64,000 bases of DNA from Litchfieldia alkalitelluris (GCF_002153425.1 NZ_KZ119600.1:4671608-4735607); one strand, 5' to 3'. Counted from the first letter of the stretch, positions 8,858 to 18,403 are shown. The notes: a model not told the origin generated them from the sequence alone. Made by a program: numbers and translations.

Positions 8858-9841
8858 GTGAACGTTAGTCAATTTGTTAAGAACCATCGCGAAGATTGGA
8901 ATCAATTAGAAGACTATATCTCCACGCTACATAAAAGAAAAACCAACTTAAGTGGTGAAGATATTGATACATTCCATAAGCTTTATTTAAAAACAGCGCA
9001 ACATTTATCTTACAGTCAAACTCATTTTAAAGAAGAAGATGTGACTGCATATTTAAACGGACTTGTTGCTAAAGCGCATAACCTTTTATATAAAGATCAA
9101 ACGACTAGTATGAAACAAATGAGATACTTCTTTAGTACAAAATTCATTGGGTTGCTTGGTGCCCAATGGAAGTTTTCCGTCACGGCCATGCTCTTGTTCA
9201 TTCTCGGTGGCGTTGGAGGATTTATATCCGTCATGATAGATCCACTTCATTTATATTCTGTTGTACCTGCTGAAATGGCACAAGGCGTGGTGGATCCTGA
9301 ACAGCTTGGAGCAAATCACGACATGATTGATGCCTCTCTTATGTCCACGAGTATTATGACCAATAATATACAAGTAGCTATCTTGGCTTTTGCTGGAGGA
9401 GTAACCTTTGGCCTGTTAACCGTCTATATACTCATTTTCAATGGACTATTAGTAGGTGCCTTAGCAGCCCTTTTCTGGCACTATGACATGACATATGAAT
9501 TTTGGGCATATATTGTTCCCCATGGCATGATAGAACTTGTTGCGATTTTTATTGCTGGAGGAGCAGGCTTGCTAATGGGATATAAGCTATTCGTACCTGG
9601 ATCATATTCAAGAGTTTACCAATTAAAGGAATATGGAAAGCGGTCCGTACAATTACTTTTAGGTACAATACCGCTCTTCATCATTGCAGGTGTCATTGAA
9701 GGATTTATTACCCCTGCTTCCATCTCCCTTGAAGCAAAATATATTGTAGCTATTTTAACCGTCGTTGGCCTGATCCTTTATATTGCCTTAGGATATGCCT
9801 TTTTGAAAAAAAATCAGATAAAGGAAAATATCGATTTTTGA
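8858..9841 (+). CDS. Stage II sporulation protein M (SpoIIM) family membrane protein
   Basis: A multi-pass membrane protein of 327 aa with a cytosolic N-terminal helical region (residues 1-100) and about five to six hydrophobic segments (AVLAFAGGVTFGLLTVYIL-type helices around 180-200, LVAIFIAGGAGLLMGYKLF near 235, IIAGVIEGFITPASIS near 280). The pattern GxxxHGxxE (IVPHGMIELVAIF) is characteristic of the SpoIIM/DUF95 family. It is longer than the classical sporulation SpoIIM (about 215 aa), so it is the paralogous cluster-associated type, not necessarily a sporulation gene. The GTG start follows AAGGAGG. Confidence 0.85.
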   Translation: MNVSQFVKNHREDWNQLEDYISTLHKRKTNLSGEDIDTFHKLYLKTAQHLSYSQTHFKEEDVTAYLNGLVAKAHNLLYKDQTTSMKQMRYFFSTKFIGLLGAQWKFSVTAMLLFILGGVGGFISVMIDPLHLYSVVPAEMAQGVVDPEQLGANHDMIDASLMSTSIMTNNIQVAILAFAGGVTFGLLTVYILIFNGLLVGALAALFWHYDMTYEFWAYIVPHGMIELVAIFIAGGAGLLMGYKLFVPGSYSRVYQLKEYGKRSVQLLLGTIPLFIIAGVIEGFITPASISLEAKYIVAILTVVGLILYIALGYAFLKKNQIKENIDF

Positions 9842-9844
9842 ATC

Positions 9845-9985
9845 ATGTGATTTTTTGTGAAAGGTACGAGACTCCTGCGGGATGGAAGGCAAGGGTGAGA
9901 CCCCACAGCTGCGAAGCAGCGAGGAGGCTCACCAGCCGCCCGCGGAAAGCGAGTACCTGTAACAAAAAATCAACACCAAATATAG
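9845..9985 (+). repeat. Bacillus-type interspersed GC-rich repeat, copy A
   Basis: Contains the core seen in other copies here: GGTACGAGACTCCTGCGGGA, AAGGCAAGGGTGAGACC, an inner hairpin GCTGCGAAGCAGC, then CAGCCGCCCGCGGAAAGCGA and GTACCTGT. The ends TTTTTTGTGAAAGGTAC and GTACCTGTAACAAAAAATC are inverted. It is much more GC-rich than its surroundings and non-coding. Confidence 0.85.
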
Positions 9986-10011
9986 TTAAAATAACCTTTT
10001 AAAAAGAGAAG

Positions 10012-11370
10012 CTACAGTAAACCTCGATTCATAGTATCGATATAGTGGGAAACTGCTGTGCTAGCAAGCTTCTCTCCTTTGGCCTCCAGCATATGGAGGC
10101 CTTGCTTTTGCCACCTATTTTTTTCCCGCATGATAAAAAGCAGTTGTTGCTGTGCAATGCTTTTCACCATTGCTGAACGAACTTCATCAGGAGCGCTCTT
10201 CACTTTCTCCCTCAACATTTCGTCTTCGATACCTATCATTAAAAACATATGTCGCTTTCTCAATCGTTGCAAATAGGCAAGTGTACTATCCTCATATAAG
10301 AATGTTTGAATATCACTAAATAATAGTAGTAAGCTCCGTTTGTTTTGTACGGATTGCAAATAATTTAATACTGCTCCATAGTTTGACTCAACTGGATCCA
10401 CTTGCAGGTGATAGATAGCCTGCAGGATTGTTTGAAGATGGTCCATTCCTTTTGCAGGAGGGACATACACTTTCACTTCTTTCGAAAAAGCAACGACTGA
10501 TACGTAGTCTCCATTTTTCAAGGCAGCTGCCGTGACCGTTAATGCCGCTTCTAGCGCCTTTTCCAGTCGGTTACTCTCTTTTAGTTCTGCCCCCATCATA
10601 CGTCCACAATCTACTAAAATCGTAATATACTTCCCACGCTCTGGTTCATATTCATTTGTCATTACTTCCTGTAGCTTTGCCGTTTGCCGCCAATTAATTT
10701 TTCTTGGGTCATCACCAACGACATAGTTACGGACCTTCGCAAATTCGCCGACTCCACTATTTTGTTTGCGAATTTTTACACCTTCATGTAATAAATACTG
10801 CTGTGCATTTTTTAAGTAATCCTTTACAGAGCTTAGATCGGGAATAACCTTTACCGTTTCTTCTAAATGGAATGAAGTTTGCTTTTCCCACAAACCAAAT
10901 CCACTGCTGTAACGGAAATACAACTTATTAATCTCATACTTACCTCGAACAGGCGCTTTTGTTTCATAAGTAGCCTCTTCTTGAGACATAGCTTTCGCAG
11001 CACCTATGAAAGGGAAGGGCCTCATAAATGACTGTGGGATACCATCTATAAATCTATAATTCATAGAATGATCCGAGTCATTTTTTACGACTACCTTTAC
11101 GTCATACGCCAGTCCCCGTTCCAGCTCACTAGGTATGATTCTCTCTACATGAAGATCCTTCCTTTTAGGTATATAGGCTAGATCTATGAGACTTACTAGG
11201 AAAACAACCACATTTATAATGAAAATAAACGTCCATGATACACCTAGAAAGGCAGTAATGAAGAGAAATCCGGAAAATGCTAACATGAACAATACTAGCT
11301 TTTTTGTTGGAATGATCCCCCTATCTCGGAACAGGAACCGCTCCCACCAACTCATTGATGATTTGGTCAA
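10012..11370 (-). CDS. DUF58 domain protein
   Basis: A membrane-anchored protein with two N-terminal helices (LVLFMLAFSGFLFITAFLG and FIFIINVVVFLVSLIDLAY), a beta-rich middle, and a DUF58/vWA-like domain. The family signature is GEFAKVRNYVVGDDPRKINW followed by TAKL...TNEYEPERG and ILVDCGRMM. DUF58 proteins are partners of MoxR ATPases. The start codon is TTG at 11370, supported by GGAGGGGG six nt upstream, which lies inside the 3' end of the MoxR gene; this 50-bp overlap implies translational coupling. The role is probably in assembly or stress-related envelope functions, by analogy only. Confidence 0.88.
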   Translation of the reverse strand: MTKSSMSWWERFLFRDRGIIPTKKLVLFMLAFSGFLFITAFLGVSWTFIFIINVVVFLVSLIDLAYIPKRKDLHVERIIPSELERGLAYDVKVVVKNDSDHSMNYRFIDGIPQSFMRPFPFIGAAKAMSQEEATYETKAPVRGKYEINKLYFRYSSGFGLWEKQTSFHLEETVKVIPDLSSVKDYLKNAQQYLLHEGVKIRKQNSGVGEFAKVRNYVVGDDPRKINWRQTAKLQEVMTNEYEPERGKYITILVDCGRMMGAELKESNRLEKALEAALTVTAAALKNGDYVSVVAFSKEVKVYVPPAKGMDHLQTILQAIYHLQVDPVESNYGAVLNYLQSVQNKRSLLLLFSDIQTFLYEDSTLAYLQRLRKRHMFLMIGIEDEMLREKVKSAPDEVRSAMVKSIAQQQLLFIMREKNRWQKQGLHMLEAKGEKLASTAVSHYIDTMNRGLL

Positions 11371-12253
11371 CAGTCGCCCCCTCCAATTCCATATGTGGAG
11401 ATAATTGTATTCTGTGTCTTAACGCAGGCTTAGCTACCACTTTTATATCATCTGGAGTCACATAATCTCTACCATCTAAATATGCCCATGACTTTGCTGC
11501 TTTCCCAATTGAAATGGCTGCCCTTGTACTTGCACCATAACGAATCGACTCGTTTTCCCGCGTTTTTCTCACAATGCTCATAGTATAGTTTAGAATATCA
11601 TCGCTTACGTTTACGGCTTCAATATCGTTTCTAATCTCTAGAAAGGTATCTAAATCAACGACTGCCTCTTCGTCATTACTTCCAACAGCCATCGTGTTCT
11701 CCAATACTTGCTTCAATACATTTTGCTCTTCCTCAAAAGTTGGAAATTCAATATCCAATTTAAATAGGAAACGGTCCTGCTGTGCTTCAGGTAAAGGGTA
11801 TGTTCCTTCAAATTCAATTGGATTCTGTGTTGCGACAACGAAAAATACATCGTCTAACTTGTATGTTTCCCCTTGAATAGTCACCTGCTTTTCTTCCATT
11901 GCCTCTAGTAGCGCTGCTTGCGTTTTAGCAGGCGTACGATTAATTTCATCAGCCAATAATATGTTTGTAAAAATTGGACCCTGTATTGTTTCAAATGTAC
12001 TATCTTTCATGTTGAATATTTTACTTCCAGTAATATCACTTGGAAGAAGGTCTGGCGTAAACTGTATTCGGTTGAAAGTCCCCCCAATAAGTGTAGCTAA
12101 AGTTCGTACCATTTGTGTTTTCCCAGTACCTGGTACACCTTCGAGAAGTACATGGCCCCCAGATAATACGGCAGCAAGTAATAATTTTAAGTTCGTGCTT
12201 TGTCCTAATATTTTTTCTTCATAGCTTGATAACAAGGATGTAATTTGATTCAC
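11321..12253 (-). CDS. MoxR-family AAA+ ATPase
   Basis: A chaperone-like ATPase. Walker A GVPGTGKTQ, Walker B and following LLADEINRTPAKTQAALLEAMEE, sensor region FFVVATQNPIEFEGTYPLPEAQQDRF (MoxR hallmark) and a C-terminal lid helix domain are all visible. In-frame codons run up to an ATG at 12298, but AGGGGTGGAAGAAG precedes GTG at 12253, which overlaps the upstream stop as GTGA. That coupling makes GTG 12253 the better start, giving about 310 aa, normal for MoxR. Sits between DUF4350 and DUF58 genes; likely acts on or with the DUF58 protein. Confidence 0.92.
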   Translation of the reverse strand: MNQITSLLSSYEEKILGQSTNLKLLLAAVLSGGHVLLEGVPGTGKTQMVRTLATLIGGTFNRIQFTPDLLPSDITGSKIFNMKDSTFETIQGPIFTNILLADEINRTPAKTQAALLEAMEEKQVTIQGETYKLDDVFFVVATQNPIEFEGTYPLPEAQQDRFLFKLDIEFPTFEEEQNVLKQVLENTMAVGSNDEEAVVDLDTFLEIRNDIEAVNVSDDILNYTMSIVRKTRENESIRYGASTRAAISIGKAAKSWAYLDGRDYVTPDDIKVVAKPALRHRIQLSPHMELEGATVDQIINELVGAVPVPR

Positions 12254-13380
12254 CCTTCTTCCACCCCTTTCCTTAACTGTTCCAATTTTTTCGACCATAA
12301 TAAGTATTCTTGTTTACTAATGCTTTCCTTCCTCAACACATTTTCTAGACCTATTAAGAAAGGTTCAATTTCACTTTTTGGCACGGTGGTCCATTTTCTT
12401 TCTAGCTGTTCTTTCATATCTAGCCACTCTGTATGCGTTGGAATTCTCCAGTGCTCTTGAAGCAACATTTTTATATATTGAGCTTGCGTGTTCAAGGAGT
12501 CTGTTAAACCCTTTTCTCTTAATCTTAAATACCAAGCAGCTAAAGCAGTAATTCTCTCATCACTAAATCTTACAGTCTCTTCCCTTGCTTGTAAGATAGG
12601 GCCAAATCTTTTTCCACGGTACCACAGCCATAATAAGGTTACAAATGCGCCCTGTAACAACAACACTAAAAAGCTTTTTGGATATAGTGTTGTAATGGAT
12701 GGTGTTGCTCCATGAATGTACTCATCAAAGATGATTTGTCCCCCATCCTCTAATCCTGTACTTAATAGTTCTAGGATAAGTGGGACATGGTCATAATCTA
12801 ATATCACATCATTCATTAGCCATTCCGGAGTGTTCGAAATGATCAGACTCCCGTCACCAAGGGGGCGCTTTACTGCTATCGCACCATATTCATCTTGTAA
12901 CAAAACTTCATCTTCTGCTTCTAATTGAATCCTAACATCTGAATAAAGTGTCGCCTGATACTGTGAACCGTCTATTGATTCTAATTCGGCCTCTTCTTGA
13001 CTCAGACCACTATATTCAACTTTTACATCAAACATCCCCACAGGATTATTACTAAAAAGCAATATCGTATTCCCTGCATTAATATAGTCCATATAGCTAG
13101 CCATTTCCTGTTCAGGTGGAACAAAAAATGGTTCAACCATTAGTAAAAGATCACTTTCCCCTTGCAATAAGAATGGTTCATTCTCCCATCTAGTCACATT
13201 TCCATACTCGTTTTCTAAATATGTATAGATAGCCTTTGTTCCACTTTGGGAAGGAGACTGTGAGACATATGCCGGGTACTCCTGGGGCTGGTTTGAATGA
13301 CTGATATAGTTACCTAGTATGAATAATAGAAGGATAAGGACCCATATCCAAGTCCATCTATTGATCAATTTTCCCTTCAA
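12250..13380 (-). CDS. DUF4350 membrane protein
   Basis: 376 aa with an N-terminal membrane anchor (WTWIWVLILLLFILGNYI), an extracytoplasmic domain carrying the DUF4350 pattern (QSPSQSGTKAIYTYLENEYG, then LLLMVEPFFVPPEQE and a GNTILLFSNN loop), a second membrane helix near residue 235 (FLVLLLQGAFVTLLWLWY) and a cytosolic helical tail. DUF4350 resembles a degenerate glutamine-amidotransferase-like fold; no catalytic role is claimed. It belongs to the MoxR operon and its stop overlaps the MoxR start. Confidence 0.85.
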   Translation of the reverse strand: MKGKLINRWTWIWVLILLLFILGNYISHSNQPQEYPAYVSQSPSQSGTKAIYTYLENEYGNVTRWENEPFLLQGESDLLLMVEPFFVPPEQEMASYMDYINAGNTILLFSNNPVGMFDVKVEYSGLSQEEAELESIDGSQYQATLYSDVRIQLEAEDEVLLQDEYGAIAVKRPLGDGSLIISNTPEWLMNDVILDYDHVPLILELLSTGLEDGGQIIFDEYIHGATPSITTLYPKSFLVLLLQGAFVTLLWLWYRGKRFGPILQAREETVRFSDERITALAAWYLRLREKGLTDSLNTQAQYIKMLLQEHWRIPTHTEWLDMKEQLERKWTTVPKSEIEPFLIGLENVLRKESISKQEYLLWSKKLEQLRKGVEEG

Positions 13381-13391
13381 AGCCTTCCCCC

Positions 13392-14045
13392 CTATTTAAT
13401 TTCAACTTTCTTCCTATTTATTTCTAACCATTGAACCGCCTGTGATTGGTAGGACATGTATTCCTCTTTTGATATTTGTCTCTCCCCATATGTGATTTGA
13501 TCAAAAATAAGGACAAACTCATAGAAAAACTCTGCACTATCTTCGTTTACTTTTCTTAGTTCCTCATAGTACTCCCAATTTGTTTTCCAAATCCTTGCTT
13601 CAAGCCAATTTATATCATGAAAATACAACAAAAGGGCTAAAAACAAGTGCCTTGCCGCTTGTGAATAATCTCCGAGCTCCTCCTGCTTTTTCGATTCACT
13701 CAAATGCATGTCAAACGACCAGTTCTTTTCTTTTCTATTTTGAAGTGGTTTATTGTCACGGTATAACCTTTTCCGATTAAGTGTCCGCACTGTGAAAAAT
13801 AAAACCACACCAAGAATAAGAATAATAGCTATTATAATCAAAATAAATATGATGCTAGATACCGTTGTTGACGTTTGGATAGCAGGGAATAGTCTCGCTA
13901 GCTGCTCCATGACCCATGTTTGAACAGTATCTATTAATCTCGTTAAAAAACCTCTTGTATCCTCATAATATATTTGATATTCCCTTTGATTGAGGATTTC
14001 CTCGAGCTGTCTTCTTGCTTCTTCAGGTTCGCCCAATGCTTTCAC
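13392..14045 (-). CDS. DUF4129 protein
   Basis: 217 aa with one central membrane helix (IIFILIIIAIILILGVVLFF) and a C-terminal DUF4129 domain: AARHLFLALLLYFHDINWLE, then WKTNWEYYEEL. In many genomes DUF4129 is the C-terminal domain of transglutaminase-like partners of MoxR/DUF58. Here it is stand-alone and no transglutaminase is encoded nearby. GTG start with AAAGGCAGGTG upstream, 11 bp ahead of the DUF4350 gene. First gene of the four-gene block unless transcription continues through the repeats upstream. Confidence 0.82.
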   Translation of the reverse strand: MKALGEPEEARRQLEEILNQREYQIYYEDTRGFLTRLIDTVQTWVMEQLARLFPAIQTSTTVSSIIFILIIIAIILILGVVLFFTVRTLNRKRLYRDNKPLQNRKEKNWSFDMHLSESKKQEELGDYSQAARHLFLALLLYFHDINWLEARIWKTNWEYYEELRKVNEDSAEFFYEFVLIFDQITYGERQISKEEYMSYQSQAVQWLEINRKKVEIK

Positions 14046-14159
14046 CTGCCTTTCAATCTCGATCTTTACAAAAAATATTTTTTTCTGCTATTTCATAATA
14101 TTAAATTGACTCGATTTGTATTTAGGTGATGACTAAATATGAGCATAATCAATACAAGG

Positions 14160-14286
14160 GTTGATGAGACCTGCGCAAACTCCCTTTCCTCGGGCGGCTG
14201 GTAAGGCGCTTCGAGCTTCGCTGTGCAGGGTCTTACCTCTGCCTTTGATCCCGAAGGAGTCTCCCTTGCTCCGGTCTCATCAACTT
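14160..14286 (-). repeat. Interspersed GC-rich repeat, copy C
   Basis: Ends are inverted (TTGATGAGACC at left, GGTCTCATCAA at right). The inside carries CGGGCGGCTGGTAAGGCGC, the inner hairpin CGAGCTTCGCTGTGCAGGGTC and CCTTTGATCCCGAAGGAGTC, recognisable as the same family as copies A, B and D but with different terminal sequences. Confidence 0.8.
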
Positions 14287-14325
14287 CCTTAAAGATAGGA
14301 CATTACCAAATTTGAATTATTTTTT

Positions 14326-14585
14326 GGCTCTGTTAAACTTAGATGTTGATTTTTTGTTACAGGTACTCGCTTTCCGCGGGCGGCTGGTAAGCCTCCTCGA
14401 TGCTTTGCATCTGCGGGGTCTTACCCCTGCCTTTAATCCCGCAGGAACGAGCATAAACATCACGAGTATGCTGCGAGTTGTCTCGACGGATACGCTACGA
14501 AGCATTTGCTCGTAGAGGAAGAGACAGGTGTACCTTCCACAAAAAATCAAAAGTGGTAAATTCAACATTATCCTTTAACAGAATT
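14326..14585 (-). mobile_element. MITE-like element, copy B
   Basis: Terminal inverted repeats GGCTCTGTTAAA (14326) and TTTAACAGA (14574-14582), with subterminal TGTTGATTTTTTG / CAAAAAATCAA, enclose the GC-rich repeat core in reverse orientation plus an extra hairpin segment (GAGCATAAACATCACGAG ... TTTGCTCGTAGAGG). Non-coding; it would need a transposase in trans. Together with copy C it fills the gap between the DUF4129 gene and the upstream membrane-protein gene. Confidence 0.75.
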
Positions 14586-14591
14586 GTTTTT

Positions 14592-15512
14592 TTAAAGCTT
14601 TGTTTGCTCGTTATTGTAATCATCTAGTAGTTCTTTCAAATCATCCGCTTCATGCCGTGCCTTTAAATCTGTATACATAACAGAGAATCCTACGGAAAAT
14701 ATCATCGTAGTAAATATTAATACGAGATTACTAATGAGGAGAAACAACACACTATACCCCAGGATAACTCCAAATGAAAGTTCCACAGCAGTTGAAATGA
14801 AGCCGATAATCACATAAAAAATAATGTACAATCCGAACGACGCCCATGTTCTTCCCTTAGATAAGTTCCAACTTCTCCCTAAACCTGGTGAAACTTTGTC
14901 TAATACAACGGAACCTATATAAAAACTCCAGCGGGTAGTCAACAGTCCAAGACCTAATATGACACCAAAGAACATGATAAAAATCAAAAGGACACCGAAA
15001 ATAGGGTGAATCGCGACACCAATAACACCTGAAAATCCTGCTGCAAAAACTGTGGCCAGGATAAGCCCAAAAAGGATGAGAAAGAACAATAGATTACTTA
15101 ATAATAGGGGCCAAAAGCGAGAGAACGCACTTTTAATTACGCCACCAACCGTATATTCTTCTCCTTTTCTAATATGATTTACAGCAAATAGGATTGCAGC
15201 ATGGGCAACAGGATAGAGGAGTAACATTAGAAAAGCCATAATGACAATCCAAATATCTGCTGCCGTTGTAGATATAGCACTTCCTGCATCTTCAAATCCT
15301 GTTAATAGTCTCTCAAACCAATTGGAACCACTACCCGTTTGACGGAAAAAACTCATCCCTAATGATAGATTAATAATGGCGTCCAATATGTAAATTGGGG
15401 CAATAAGAAGGAAATAAATCTTCATAAAGTTTACAAAGTGACTCTTGCTTAGTTTAAAAGTCACATCCAAAATTTCGCCAAAATATTTTGGACGATTTAA
15501 CATGTTATTCAT
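14592..15512 (-). CDS. Multi-pass membrane protein (glycerophosphodiesterase-membrane-domain-like)
   Basis: About 306 aa with six or so hydrophobic helices (for example FMKIYFLLIAPIYILDAIINL, IWIVIMAFLMLLLYPVAHAAI, LLLSNLLFFLILFGLILATVF). The LSKGRTWASFGLYIIFYVI segment near the C-terminus is typical of the membrane domain family found beside MoxR/DUF58 genes. An in-frame ATG lies further upstream at 15557, but GGAGGTG five nt before ATG 15512 marks the likely start. Probably the original first gene of the MoxR cluster, now separated by two inserted repeats. No enzymatic motif is seen. Confidence 0.7.
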   Translation of the reverse strand: MNNMLNRPKYFGEILDVTFKLSKSHFVNFMKIYFLLIAPIYILDAIINLSLGMSFFRQTGSGSNWFERLLTGFEDAGSAISTTAADIWIVIMAFLMLLLYPVAHAAILFAVNHIRKGEEYTVGGVIKSAFSRFWPLLLSNLLFFLILFGLILATVFAAGFSGVIGVAIHPIFGVLLIFIMFFGVILGLGLLTTRWSFYIGSVVLDKVSPGLGRSWNLSKGRTWASFGLYIIFYVIIGFISTAVELSFGVILGYSVLFLLISNLVLIFTTMIFSVGFSVMYTDLKARHEADDLKELLDDYNNEQTKL

Positions 15513-15667
15513 CTGAGCACCTCCGCATTTTTTACGCATGATATGTATACTGAACATTTTAACATTTATTAGGAATTTTTTGACTAATTAAGATCAATTC
15601 CCACAAACTTAATTTTTATTTATTGAAAAAGCAAGATTGGATACAATAGTTGGATGGACTTTTGAAC

Positions 15668-15697
15668 TTGAAAGTGCTGCCTTATCATTTATATGCT
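15668..15697 (+). promoter_or_regulatory. Candidate sigma-A promoter for the flippase gene
   Basis: TTGAAA (15668-15673), 18-nt spacer, TATGCT (15692-15697), about 45 bp before the start codon. Both boxes are imperfect. Confidence 0.4.
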
Positions 15698-15743
15698 AAA
15701 ATACATACAGTAATTAAACTTTAATACGCTAGGAGAAATGATC

Positions 15744-17375
15744 TTGGATAAGAACTTACTTAGGGGTACTGCTATTCTTACTGCAAGTATTTTCATCTCA
15801 AAAATTCTGGGTATCATATACATTTTCCCATTTCAGGCGATGGTAGGGTTAGAAGGACTTGCACTTTATACTTATGGATACAACCCGTATACCATTTTCC
15901 TTAGTTTATCAACACTTGGAATTCCAATCGCTATATCGAAATTCATATCAAAATATAATGCTTTAGAGGACCATCAAACTGTGCAACGGCTTTTCCGATC
16001 AGGAATAATAGTCATGTCTATTACAGGCTTAGTAGCATTTTCACTCTTGTTTTTCCTGGCCGAGCCAATTGCCCGTCAATTCTTAAACACAGATGATTTA
16101 GGGAGTAACTCCATTTCAGATGCGGTATTTACCATTCGAATGGTGAGCACTGCATTACTGATTATTCCAATCATGGCTTCCATTCGAGGATATTTCCAAG
16201 GCTTTGGAATGATGGGACCTACTGCGATCTCTCAAGTCATTGAACAGCTAGTCCGCATCGTTTTCATATTAGTACTATCTTTTTTAATTCTAGAAGTTTG
16301 GAATGGAGAAATTAGTAGTGCTGTCGGCGTGGCCATGTTCGGAGCATTTGTAGGTGCTGCTGGCGCGTTAATCGTTCTTATTTTATATTATGTAAAAAAT
16401 AAAGATAGCCTCATAAAAATGAATGAGACTGCACCAGCTAAAGAAAAAATACCTTTGAAAAAAATGTATAAGGAGCTCCTTTCCTATGCATTGCCAATAT
16501 CCTTTGTGGGACTCGCCATTCCACTTTATCAATGGATCGATTTAACTTCATTTAATAGTGCCATGACCCAGGTTGGATATGCCATGGAGGAGGCTGAAAT
16601 GTACCTTGGTGCCTTTACACAAGCAGTGCACAAGCTCATTTTAATTCCTGTATCCATTGCAACAGCCATGTCGTTAACGATCATACCAACTGTCACAAAA
16701 GCATTTACAACAAAAGATTACGACACGCTTCAAAAGCAAATTACGCAGACATTTCAAATAATATTATTCTTTGCCCTACCAGCTTCTGCTGGGCTAATCT
16801 TACTGTCTGACTCTGCATATGGATCTTTATATTCCCTTTCTGATATTCAAATTGGGGGAGAATTACTAAGATATTATGCACCAGTCGCCATTCTGTTTTC
16901 CCTCTTTGCAGTATGTACTTCCTTACTGCAAGGGATCGACCGCCAGAAGTTTTCTGTGATTGCATTATTTGTAGGTCTCTTATTCAAATACTTGTTTAAT
17001 ACGCCTTTTATTACATGGTTCGGTCCAATTGGTGCTGTCCTAGCGACAGGAGTAGGTTACAGTCTCTCGTTGGGCATCATTCTATGGACAATTGGAAAGT
17101 ATGGTCCATACAACTACAAATTTATTTTAAAACGCCTTTTATTGATAGGGATGTTTACGGCAATCATGGGGATTGTTGTTATATTGATTCGCAATGGCTT
17201 AGGTATCTTCTTACCACTTGAAACAAAGGTGAATGCTTTTACCATTCTGATTGTATCAACCACAGCTGGTCTTGCCGCATACATGTTTTTGACCATCCGA
17301 TCAGGTCTAGCAGGTCAAATATTAGGACAGCGATTTAACTTTTTGAAAAAAAAGAAGCAGCGCGCAACACAATAA
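15744..17375 (+). CDS. MurJ/YtgP-family lipid II flippase (MOP exporter)
   Basis: Polytopic membrane protein (about 543 aa, 14 predicted helices) of the MVF/oligosaccharide-flippase family. It begins LRGTAILTASIFISKILGIIY, the conserved first helix of YtgP/SpoVB-like proteins, and contains RGYFQGFGMMGPTAISQVIEQ, the family's signature loop. B. subtilis YtgP (a MurJ) is 544 aa. It likely flips lipid-linked peptidoglycan precursors. AGGAG at 15731-15735 is too close to ATG 15738 (2 nt) but well placed for TTG 15744. SpoVB-type paralogues cannot be excluded by eye. Confidence 0.85.
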   Translation: MDKNLLRGTAILTASIFISKILGIIYIFPFQAMVGLEGLALYTYGYNPYTIFLSLSTLGIPIAISKFISKYNALEDHQTVQRLFRSGIIVMSITGLVAFSLLFFLAEPIARQFLNTDDLGSNSISDAVFTIRMVSTALLIIPIMASIRGYFQGFGMMGPTAISQVIEQLVRIVFILVLSFLILEVWNGEISSAVGVAMFGAFVGAAGALIVLILYYVKNKDSLIKMNETAPAKEKIPLKKMYKELLSYALPISFVGLAIPLYQWIDLTSFNSAMTQVGYAMEEAEMYLGAFTQAVHKLILIPVSIATAMSLTIIPTVTKAFTTKDYDTLQKQITQTFQIILFFALPASAGLILLSDSAYGSLYSLSDIQIGGELLRYYAPVAILFSLFAVCTSLLQGIDRQKFSVIALFVGLLFKYLFNTPFITWFGPIGAVLATGVGYSLSLGIILWTIGKYGPYNYKFILKRLLLIGMFTAIMGIVVILIRNGLGIFLPLETKVNAFTILIVSTTAGLAAYMFLTIRSGLAGQILGQRFNFLKKKKQRATQ

Positions 17376-17409
17376 GTCGTTTTCTCTTAGGTAGTGAACT
17401 AAAAACTAA

Positions 17410-17462
17410 ACAGAAAACGAATCTAATTCACTACAGAATTTGTCTCGTTTTTAATTTTAAAA
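17410..17462 (+). terminator. Possible terminator after the flippase gene
   Basis: AAAACGA and TCGTTTT arms with an interrupted stem and a following TTTTTAATTTT. The stem is imperfect, so this is tentative. Confidence 0.4.
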
Positions 17463-17591
17463 AACACATCAATTTTTCTTTTACCTTTACTTAATCTTAT
17501 GTATTATTAGTTACGTGAAGCTGCTTTTAAAGTCTAATATAATAGACTTCTAACTAAGGGTGAATTTTAATGAATAAAAGGGAGAGATTTT

Positions 17592-18125
17592 TTGAGTAAT
17601 AAGAAGGAACTTTCAATTAAAGGAACGGTAAGATTAGAAGACTTTACAAAATATAATGATTATCATTCTAAAAAAACTACCAATGCCTATTTTTTCTTAT
17701 TCTTCTTTTGTTATTGGGCAATTTTGCTCCTACTAGAGCTGTTAATGCAGGATAATTTTTTGTTTTATATTCCTAAGTGGGTTCTAGCATTGATTATGTC
17801 CCTAATAACCATTTATAGTGTTAAGAAAAGCATTAAAAAGCGAGCGATTAAAGAGTATGAAAGTGACCAACGTATTAAAAATGAAATCAGTTATACGTTT
17901 AGTAACGAGGGGATCAATCAACATGCAGGATTATCAAACAACTTTTATGAATGGCGTGAAATTTACTTAGCAAAGGAACATGAAAAGATGTTTCTTTTGT
18001 ACACATCAAAACATAAGGCGATCATTTTACCGAAACGTTTCTTTGAATTAAATGATGATATGGATTTATTTAAGATGATTGTCTCTAATAATATAGTAGA
18101 GTCAAGTAAAATGAAGCTTAAATGA
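17592..18125 (+). CDS. YcxB-like membrane protein
   Basis: 177 aa. Two adjacent hydrophobic helices (AYFFLFFFCYWAILLLLELL and WVLALIMSLITIYSV) are followed by a basic stretch and a C-terminal YcxB-type domain (SYTFSNEGINQHAGLSNNFYEWREI, then LLYTSKHKAIILPKRFF), a PH-like fold in characterised relatives. TTG start with GGGAGAG upstream. Function unknown. Confidence 0.72.
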   Translation: MSNKKELSIKGTVRLEDFTKYNDYHSKKTTNAYFFLFFFCYWAILLLLELLMQDNFLFYIPKWVLALIMSLITIYSVKKSIKKRAIKEYESDQRIKNEISYTFSNEGINQHAGLSNNFYEWREIYLAKEHEKMFLLYTSKHKAIILPKRFFELNDDMDLFKMIVSNNIVESSKMKLK

Positions 18126-18157
18126 TGTTCTTCCACAAAAGGGGAGCTTTAGACAGA

Positions 18158-18190
18158 TTATGAGTTGCGATGATGCAGCTCATTTTTATA
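18158..18190 (+). terminator. Terminator after the YcxB-like gene
   Basis: ATGAGTTGC - GATGAT - GCAGCTCAT hairpin (one internal mismatch) followed by TTTTTATA. Confidence 0.65.
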
Positions 18191-18403
18191 TACCTAGAAT
18201 TGGAAAACGGTGGTATAATAATGAATGTAATTTTTCAAATATTCGAAAAACAAGAACCTAATTGACTAACAGGGAAAAATGAAGAGCTAATTTAGATCCA
18301 GCAAATATTATCAAAAATTTTATTTTTGGGATTTGGAATGAAATAAAATTAGAGTTCATGCATTTATATATTAGGAGAATGGTGTAATAGAGGAGGAGTT
18401 CTT

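Noticed and set aside
14312-14568. Open frames on both strands inside MITE copy B
   Set aside because: High GC of the element removes stops; no ribosome binding site, and the element is non-coding in other copies.
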